Shown one piece after another: positions 58,871 through 64,000 of a stretch of 64,000 nt of DNA (position 1 is the first letter of the stretch; the number at the start of each line of letters is the position of its first letter). Both the position numbers and the translations under genes were made by a program. The DNA lies in assembly GCF_002847285.1 (NCBI RefSeq), contig NZ_CP025407.1:5521001-5585000 (forward strand), read 5' to 3'. The stretch is from Streptomyces sp. CMB-StM0423 (GTDB lineage: Bacteria > Actinomycetota > Actinomycetes > Streptomycetales > Streptomycetaceae). Under the pieces are notes generated by a model, which searched no databases, was not told the origin of the DNA, and saw only the letters and a program-made list of their open reading frames with translations.

Positions 58871-58890
58871 GCCCGTACGGCCGTACGGGC
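58871..58890. promoter_or_regulatory. Perfect 20-bp palindrome upstream of the carboxylase operon
   Basis: GCCCGTACGGCCGTACGGGC lies 25 bp upstream of the beta-subunit start, so it is in the leftward leader RNA. It may be a protein site or a leader hairpin. Confidence 0.55.
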
Positions 58891-58899
58891 CGACAAGCA

Positions 58900-58947
58900 G
58901 GTTAGCTGTCGTTAACCCCGTGTGCCCAAGGTTAACGCTCACTAACC
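58900..58947. promoter_or_regulatory. Two TetR operators in the carboxylase/regulator divergent region
   Basis: Sites at 58900-58917 and 58930-58947 each read, on one strand, GTTAG-N4-CGTTAAC (second copy on the opposite strand) with 12 of 16 core bases identical. Centres are 30 bp apart, about three helical turns. They flank the divergent promoters; the right site overlaps the -35 position of the regulator promoter. The adjacent TetR protein is the natural ligand. Confidence 0.75.
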
Positions 58948-58968
58948 GGGCTGTCTACAATGGACCGT

Positions 58969-59562
58969 ATGAGCACCGAGGCCCCCGCCCCCACCAGACG
59001 TGAGCAGATCCTGAAGGAGGCCGCGCGCCTCTTCGCGGACCGCGGCTTCCACGGGGTCGGCGTGGACGAGATAGGCGCGGCGGTCGGCATCAGCGGACCT
59101 GGTCTCTACCGGCACTTCGCGGGCAAGGACGCCATGCTCGCGGAGCTGCTGGTCGGCATCAGCGAGCGGCTGCTGGAGGCCGGCCGCGCGCGGGCGGAGG
59201 TGCGCGGGGCCGGCCCGGACGCGCCGCTGGACGCGCTGATCACCGGGCACATCGACTTCGCGCTCGACGACCGCCCGCTGATCACCCTGCACGACCGCGA
59301 GCTGGACCGGCTGCGGGACGAGGACCGCAAGCTGGTACGCCAGTTGCAGCGGCAGTACGTCGAGCTGTGGGTCGACGTCGTACGGGAGGTCTACCCGACG
59401 CTGACCGAGGGTGCGGCCCGTACCGCGGTGCACGCGGTCTTCGGCCTCCTCAACTCCACCCCCCACCTCGGCGCCCGCGGCACCCTCCCCGACCGCACCG
59501 CCACCGCCGCCCTCCTCCACCGCCTGGCCCGCGGCGCCTTCGCGGCGGCCCCGCAGCCGTAG
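58969..59562 (+). CDS. TetR-family regulator of the acyl-CoA carboxylase operon
   Basis: 197 residues from ATG 58969; an in-frame ATG at 58960 would add 3 residues. TACAAT at 58956-58961 is a good -10, which would start the RNA at about 58968, so the message is probably leaderless. The TetR helix-turn-helix is at about 15-60 (REQILKEAARLFADRGFHGV; AVGISGPGLYRHFAGKDAML). The C-terminal part is the ligand-binding helical domain. It is divergent from the carboxylase beta gene and flanked by two GTTAG/CGTTAAC operators, so it likely represses the operon in the absence of an acyl-CoA ligand. Confidence 0.9.
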   Translation: MSTEAPAPTRREQILKEAARLFADRGFHGVGVDEIGAAVGISGPGLYRHFAGKDAMLAELLVGISERLLEAGRARAEVRGAGPDAPLDALITGHIDFALDDRPLITLHDRELDRLRDEDRKLVRQLQRQYVELWVDVVREVYPTLTEGAARTAVHAVFGLLNSTPHLGARGTLPDRTATAALLHRLARGAFAAAPQP

Positions 59563-59672
59563 CGGTGGCCGGAGCCGTCACCGGTGCAGTGCGTCGGGTT
59601 GTGACGGCCGCCGCAGGGGCGTGGCCTGGACAGCCGTGGTGACCCGCAGGTAACTTCGTCTGCGAGGCGCTG

Positions 59673-59686
59673 AGCAAGCGCTTAGT
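59673..59686. promoter_or_regulatory. Palindromic site upstream of the second acyl-CoA dehydrogenase
   Basis: AGCAAGCGCTTAGT is near-palindromic and resembles TetR-family lipid-catabolism operators of the AnCAAGnnCTTGnT (KstR2) type, one base short of that consensus. It is 25 bp before ATG 59712, a position suited to repression. Confidence 0.5.
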
Positions 59687-59711
59687 CGGCGAGGCCCGGG
59701 AGGCGAGGACC

Positions 59712-60869
59712 ATGCGGCGGACGGTGTTCAACGAGGACCACGAGGCGTTCCGCGAGACGATCCGCGACTTCATCGCCGCCGAGGTCGTGCCGTACTACCA
59801 CGACTGGATGGAGGCCGGCGCCGTCCCCCGCGAGCTGTACAAGAAGCTCGGCGAGCTGGGGGTCTTCGGCATCGAGGTGCCCGAGGAGTACGGCGGGGCC
59901 GGGGAGCACAGCTTCAAGTTCAACGCCGTCATCAGCGAGGAGTGCGCCCGCGCCGGCGTCTCCTTCGGCGGCTCCTCCGTCCACACCGCGCTCTGCCTGC
60001 CGTACCTGCTCAAGTACGGCAGCGAGGAGCAGAAGCGCCGCTGGCTGCCCGCCTTCGTCTCCGGCGACATGATGACCGCCATCGCCATGACCGAGCCCGG
60101 CACGGGCTCCGACCTCGCCGGCATGAAGACCACCGCGAAGCTCTCCGGTGACGGCACGCACTACGTGCTCAACGGCGCCAAGACCTTCATCACCGGCGGC
60201 GTCCAGGCCGACCGCGTCCTCGTCTGCGCCCGCACCGCGCCGCCGGCGCCCGAGGACCGCCGCGGCGGCATCTCCATCCTCGTCGTCGACACCTCCTCCG
60301 CCGGCTACGCGGTCGGGCGCAAGCTCGACAAGCTGGGGCTGAAGTCCTCCGACACCGCGGAGCTGAGCTTCACCGACGTCAAGGTGCCCGTCGGCGACCT
60401 GCTGGGCGAGGAGGGCCAGGCGTTCACGTACCTGACCCACAACCTCCCGCAGGAGCGCCTCGGCATCGCCGTCGGCGCGTACGCCCAGGCCGCCGCGGCC
60501 GTGCGGTTCGCGGTGGAGTACGTCAAGGAGCGCACCGTCTTCGGCCGGACGGTGGCGGAGTTCCAGAACACCAAGTTCGTCCTCGCCGACTGCAAGGCCG
60601 AGGCCGACGCCATGGAGGCGTACGTCGACCGCGCGCTGGAGGCGCACGACGCGGGCGACCTGAGCGTCGCCGACGCCGCCGCCGTCAAGCTCTTCTGCAC
60701 CGAGCGCGCGGCCGTCGTCATCGACAAGTGCCTGCAACTGCACGGCGGCTACGGCTACATGAACGAGTACCCCATCTCCCGCCTCTACGCCGACACCCGC
60801 GTCACCCGCATCTACGGCGGCACCAGCGAGGTCATGCGCTCCATCGTCGCCAAGTCGATGGGCCTGTAG
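59712..60869 (+). CDS. Acyl-CoA dehydrogenase (long-chain type)
   Basis: 385 residues from ATG 59712 (GAGG upstream). Key segments: [80 protein letters not shown] and [20 protein letters not shown]. The base Glu lies in [20 protein letters not shown]. The [11 protein letters not shown] wording is common in long-chain enzymes; the true substrate is uncertain. Followed by a thioesterase gene 27 bp downstream. Confidence 0.9.
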   Translation: MRRTVFNEDHEAFRETIRDFIAAEVVPYYHDWMEAGAVPRELYKKLGELGVFGIEVPEEYGGAGEHSFKFNAVISEECARAGVSFGGSSVHTALCLPYLLKYGSEEQKRRWLPAFVSGDMMTAIAMTEPGTGSDLAGMKTTAKLSGDGTHYVLNGAKTFITGGVQADRVLVCARTAPPAPEDRRGGISILVVDTSSAGYAVGRKLDKLGLKSSDTAELSFTDVKVPVGDLLGEEGQAFTYLTHNLPQERLGIAVGAYAQAAAAVRFAVEYVKERTVFGRTVAEFQNTKFVLADCKAEADAMEAYVDRALEAHDAGDLSVADAAAVKLFCTERAAVVIDKCLQLHGGYGYMNEYPISRLYADTRVTRIYGGTSEVMRSIVAKSMGL

Positions 60870-60896
60870 GGCCGCGGGCTCTGCGAGACTCGCCCC

Positions 60897-61787
60897 ATGG
60901 ACGACGCCGCACTCACCGCACTGGTCGACCTGCTGGACCTGGAGCAGATCGAGCAGGACATCTACCGCGGCCACTCCCGCGCCGCCGTCGTCCCGCGCGT
61001 CTTCGGCGGGCAGGTCGCCGCGCAGGCGCTGGTCGCCGCAGGCCGCACCGTGCCCGCCGACCGGCCGCCGCACTCGCTGCACGCCTACTTCCTGCGCCCC
61101 GGCGACCCCGGCGCGCCCCTCGTCTACACCGTCGACCGCATCCGCGACGGCCGCTCCTTCACCACCCGCCGCGTGGTCGCCGTCCAGCACGGCCAGCCGA
61201 TCTTCAACCTGTCGGCGTCGTTCCAGCTCCACGAGGAGGGCCTGGAGCACCAGGTGCCCATGCCGCCGGCGCCCGACCCCGAGACGCTGCCCACCGCCGA
61301 GGAGGCGATGCCGCGTTACGCGGTCAACTTCCTCGACCCCGCCCTCGCGCGCCGGCTGCTGGAGGCGCGCGCGGCGGTCGACCTGCGGTACGCCGAGCCG
61401 CCGCCGTGGGGCGGCGAGGCCGGGGTGCCGCGGGAGCCGCGCTCGCAGGTGTGGTTCCGTACGAACGGCAAGCTCGCCGGCGCCATCGACACCCCGCTGC
61501 TGCACGTCTGCCTGATGACGTACGTCTCGGACATGACCCTGCTCGACTCCGTGCTGCTGGCGCACGGCCGCGGCGGCTGGGCCGTCGGCGACGTCGTGGG
61601 CGCGAGCCTGGACCACGCGATGTGGTTCCACCGGCCGTTCCGGGCGGACGAGTGGCTGCTGTACGACCAGGAGTCGCCGACGTCGCAGGGCGGGCGGGGG
61701 CTGAGTACGGGGCGGATCTTCACCCGCGACGGGCGGCTGGCGGCGTCGGTGATCCAGGAGGGCGTGATCCGCGTCCCGCGGACCTGA
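60897..61787 (+). CDS. tesB: Acyl-CoA thioesterase II (TesB-like)
   Basis: 296 residues from ATG 60897. It has the double hot-dog fold of TesB: DIYRGHSRAAVVPRVFGGQV, HSLHAYFLRPGDPGAPLVYT, SFTTRRVVAVQHGQPIFNLS, MTYVSDMTLLDSVLLAHGRG and SLDHAMWFHRPFRADEWLLY. The catalytic Asp/Gln/Thr set is distributed over the VSDMTLLDS and SLDHAMWFH segments. It hydrolyses medium/long acyl-CoA and is probably co-transcribed with the preceding dehydrogenase gene. Confidence 0.93.
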   Translation: MDDAALTALVDLLDLEQIEQDIYRGHSRAAVVPRVFGGQVAAQALVAAGRTVPADRPPHSLHAYFLRPGDPGAPLVYTVDRIRDGRSFTTRRVVAVQHGQPIFNLSASFQLHEEGLEHQVPMPPAPDPETLPTAEEAMPRYAVNFLDPALARRLLEARAAVDLRYAEPPPWGGEAGVPREPRSQVWFRTNGKLAGAIDTPLLHVCLMTYVSDMTLLDSVLLAHGRGGWAVGDVVGASLDHAMWFHRPFRADEWLLYDQESPTSQGGRGLSTGRIFTRDGRLAASVIQEGVIRVPRT

Positions 61788-61818
61788 CGGGCGTACGGCG
61801 CCGTCCGGCCCGGGTGCG

Positions 61819-61903
61819 GTACGGACCGGGTGGGCGTACGGACCGGGTGGGCGTACGGATCGGGTGGGCGTACGGACCGGGTGGGCGTACGGACCGGGCG
61901 CCG
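61819..61903. repeat. 17-bp tandem repeat (VNTR), about 4.8 copies
   Basis: Unit GTACGGACCGGGTGGGC is repeated from 61819 with one C-to-T change in copy three and a degenerate last copy. It sits in the convergent gap between the thioesterase and phosphatase-like genes. Copy number may vary between strains. Confidence 0.9.
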
Positions 61904-61932
61904 CGGCTCTACGTGGGCCCTGCCTGCCCCCG

Positions 61933-62754
61933 CTACGGCAGCTCCAGCCCCGCCGCCTCCAGCAGGTACGCCGTCATCAGCGCGTACGCCCCCGGATCCG
62001 TGACGTGGTCGTCCATCGGCACCGCCACCGCGAGCGTGCCCTCCGCCTCGCCGAGGAACAGCGCCGGGTCGTTGCAGTCCGCGTAGCCCACTGCGTGCAC
62101 GCCGCGCTGCGCCGCGCCGCCCGCCCAGCCGTGGTCGGCGACCACCAGGTCGGGCAGCGGCTCGCCGGCCCGCTCCAGCGCGTCGAGGATCTGCCGCACC
62201 GGCTGCGGCGCGTGCGTGTGCCACAGCGTCGCGCCCCGCTCCAGCACGGCCACGTCGCAGAACTGCTGGACGTTGCCGTACGTCCCGTCGTCGCCCTCGC
62301 CCGTCCGCAGCCCCGGCGGCACGGTGACGATGTCGCAGCCCGCCGCGCGCAGCGCCGCCGCCGTCCTGCTGTGCACCTCCAGCAGCCCGCCGGGGTGGCC
62401 CGTCGCCAGCAGCACCCGCTGCCGGCCCTCGGCGGCCTTGCGCAGCTCGGCCGCCATCCGGTCCAGGCCGTCCACGGTCAGCTCGGGGTCGATCCGGTCC
62501 TGGCCCTGGGTGTGCGCGGGGTCGGCGACGACGCCGACGCGCTCGGCCATGACGGCCAGCACGTCCCGCTCGTCGGTCCAGCGGTCGCCGAGGTCGAGGC
62601 CGAGCCAGAAGCGCAGGTTGCCCTGGCTGAGCTCGCGGTAGTGGCGCAGGTTCCCCTCGCGGGGCGTGGCGACGTCGCCCGCGATCCGGGTGCGTACGAG
62701 GTGGTCGGCGAGGGCGGGGCGGCTGGGTGCGTCAGGCAGGGACATGAGGGCCAT
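61933..62754 (-). CDS. Phosphatase-like conserved protein
   Basis: 273 residues from ATG 62754 (ATG 62745 also possible). Streptomyces relatives at this position are annotated phosphatase. Visible features: an N-terminal [40 protein letters not shown], where GHPG and nearby residues look like a binding loop; [40 protein letters not shown] with a DHGWAGG motif that could hold metal; [20 protein letters not shown]. No known phosphatase motif (HAD, PPM, PPP) is seen, so the label is taken from memory and the enzyme activity is unproven. It is divergent from agmatinase. Confidence 0.7.
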   Translation of the reverse strand: MALMSLPDAPSRPALADHLVRTRIAGDVATPREGNLRHYRELSQGNLRFWLGLDLGDRWTDERDVLAVMAERVGVVADPAHTQGQDRIDPELTVDGLDRMAAELRKAAEGRQRVLLATGHPGGLLEVHSRTAAALRAAGCDIVTVPPGLRTGEGDDGTYGNVQQFCDVAVLERGATLWHTHAPQPVRQILDALERAGEPLPDLVVADHGWAGGAAQRGVHAVGYADCNDPALFLGEAEGTLAVAVPMDDHVTDPGAYALMTAYLLEAAGLELP

Positions 62755-62845
62755 GGTGTCATTGTCACCCGGACACATGTGCGGGGGCGCAAGTGTCCAC
62801 TCTGTACAGCGGCCGCCGTGCTGCCCTGCGCTTATCGTCGAAGGC

Positions 62846-63817
62846 ATGAGCAGCACCGGCACCCCTCGCGGCCCCGTCGACTCCTCCCGCGTCCCGCGCT
62901 ACGCGGGCCCCGCCACCTTCGCGCGGCTGCCCCGCCTGGACCAGGTGGCGCGTACGGACGTCGCCGTCGTCGGCGTCCCCTTCGACAGCGGCGTCTCCTA
63001 CCGTCCCGGCGCCCGCTTCGGCGGCAACGCGATCCGCGAGGCGTCCCGGCTGCTGCGGCCGTACAACCCGGCGCAGGACGCCGCGCCCTTCACGCTGGCC
63101 CAGGTCGCGGACGCGGGCGACATCGCCGTCAACCCGTTCGACATCGGCGAGGCGGTGGCCACCGTCGAGGGCGCGGCGGACGAACTGCTCGCCACCGGCG
63201 CCCGGCTGATGACGCTGGGCGGCGACCACACCATCGCGCTGCCGCTGCTGCGGGCCGTCGCCCGCCGGCACGGGCCGGTCGCGCTGCTGCACTTCGACGC
63301 GCACCTGGACACCTGGGACACCTACTTCGGCGCCGCGTACACCCACGGCACGCCGTTCCGGCGCGCGGTGGAGGAGGGCGTGGTCGACACCGCGGCGCTC
63401 TCGCACGTCGGCATCCGCGGGCCGCTCTACGGGCGCAAGGACCTGGACGACGACGAGAAGCTGGGCTTCGGCATCGTCACCTCGGCGGACGTGATGCGCC
63501 GCGGCGTGGACGAGGTCACCGACCAGTTGCGGCAGCGGATCGGGGACCGGCCGCTGTACGTGTCCGTCGACATCGACGTCCTGGACCCGGCGCACGCCCC
63601 GGGCACCGGCACCCCGGAGGCCGGCGGGCTCACTTCGCGCGAGCTGCTGGAGATCCTGCGCGGGCTGGCGGGCTGCCGGCTGGTCTCCGCGGACCTGGTG
63701 GAGGTGGCGCCGGCGTACGACCACGCCGAGATCACGTCGGTGGCGGCGTCCCACACGGCGTACGAGCTGACGACGCTGATGGCGCGGCAGATCGCCGCTG
63801 AGCGGGACGCGGGCTAG
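62846..63817 (+). CDS. speB: Agmatinase (ureohydrolase family)
   Basis: 323 residues from ATG 62846. Arginase/agmatinase metal motifs are complete: [31 protein letters not shown] (Asp-Ala-His-x-Asp) and [40 protein letters not shown] is the N-terminal signature. It hydrolyses agmatine to putrescine and urea, or acts on a related guanidine such as guanidinobutyrate, which sequence alone cannot exclude. It is divergent from the phosphatase-like gene. Confidence 0.9.
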   Translation: MSSTGTPRGPVDSSRVPRYAGPATFARLPRLDQVARTDVAVVGVPFDSGVSYRPGARFGGNAIREASRLLRPYNPAQDAAPFTLAQVADAGDIAVNPFDIGEAVATVEGAADELLATGARLMTLGGDHTIALPLLRAVARRHGPVALLHFDAHLDTWDTYFGAAYTHGTPFRRAVEEGVVDTAALSHVGIRGPLYGRKDLDDDEKLGFGIVTSADVMRRGVDEVTDQLRQRIGDRPLYVSVDIDVLDPAHAPGTGTPEAGGLTSRELLEILRGLAGCRLVSADLVEVAPAYDHAEITSVAASHTAYELTTLMARQIAAERDAG

Positions 63818-63912
63818 AGCACCACGGACCAGGCGCCGCCGCGCCTGATCCTCTGATGCTGTGTGCGCAACCCTGCCGGGTGTGCGTGGGTGCCCTGCGT
63901 GCCGGGAGTCCG

Positions 63913-64000
63913 TCAGAACTCGTCGGCCAGGCGCTCCAGTATCCGCATGCTTCCCGCGTGCGTCTCGGCAGTGGCGCAGAGCCGGTCCATGACCAGCTTG
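63913..64000 (-). CDS. Partial CDS, C-terminal 28 residues
   Basis: A leftward frame enters from the right edge and ends with TGA at 63915-63913: MDRLCATAETHAGSMRILER, then LADEF. Codon use fits a real gene and the helical segment is compatible with many families; no function can be assigned. The 95-bp gap to agmatinase is the convergent terminator area. Confidence 0.5.
   Translation of the reverse strand, partial: KLVMDRLCATAETHAGSMRILERLADEF

Overview
The window is chromosomal DNA of a high-GC actinomycete, almost certainly a Streptomyces or a close relative. The evidence is codon use with strong G/C third positions, GTG/TTG starts, rare TTA codons confined to regulatory genes, and the neighbourhood itself: adpA-orn-tRNA-His, a desferrioxamine (des) cluster, the cebR/cebEFG/bglC cellobiose system, a DasR-type chitin/GlcNAc block and a branched-chain acyl-CoA degradation (liu/acc) operon. 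I see no insertion sequence, prophage, CRISPR array, rRNA or plasmid backbone.

Layout. 1-2.1 kb: a gene cut by the left edge, a secreted M6-like metalloprotease and tRNA-Lys(CTT). 2.1-7.7 kb: leftward genes including a prim-pol-like protein with a probable frameshift and a translationally coupled trio (Fe-S PD-(D/E)XK nuclease, barrel-containing unknown, SF1B helicase) that looks like a Dna2 enzyme split over three polypeptides. 7.9-15.1 kb: PAP2 phosphatase, XRE-TPR regulator facing a TTA-containing small protein, a spermidine-synthase-like protein, a membrane-anchored unknown and a two-component system. 15.3-27.4 kb: cellulose utilisation: bglC, cebG, cebF, cebE, cebR, a Tat-exported GH48-FN3-CBM3 cellulase and a GH9 cellulase, with three identical 14-bp CebR boxes. 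27.7-31.7 kb: GH20 hexosaminidase, a small protein and glmS, with a DasR-like site.

31.7-34.4 kb: the most interesting locus. A ThiF/MccB-like adenylyltransferase with an N-terminal PqqD-like domain faces a 23-codon peptide gene whose stop overlaps the start of an M14 carboxypeptidase gene. It looks like a compact, uncharacterised ribosomal-peptide (RiPP or nucleotide-peptide) system. 34.7-38.2 kb: universal stress protein, adpA with its TTA codon, orn, tRNA-His. 38.2-41.8 kb: CGNR regulator, MFS exporter, DGPF protein plus ECF42 sigma factor. 42.1-47.9 kb: iron-regulated desferrioxamine genes, with desC and desD fused in one frame and desA/desB overlapping by 92 bp. 48.0-52.7 kb: a TAXI-type binding protein lacking a signal peptide, divergent from a TTA-containing P-loop ATPase coupled to a membrane-anchored periplasmic-binding-like protein, perhaps a new sensory system. 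52.7-63.8 kb: leucine/acyl-CoA catabolism (acyl-CoA dehydrogenases, HMG-CoA lyase, acyl-CoA carboxylase alpha and beta, TetR regulator, thioesterase), a phosphatase-like protein and agmatinase. A gene cut by the right edge ends the window.

How the parts connect: extracellular GH48/GH9 enzymes release cellobiose, CebEFG imports it, BglC hydrolyses it and CebR closes the loop. The GH20 enzyme and GlmS deal with GlcNAc and cell-wall sugars. AdpA is the central developmental regulator, and three genes here carry TTA codons that should depend on the bldA tRNA. All function calls rest on reading the sequence and recalled family knowledge; no database search was run.
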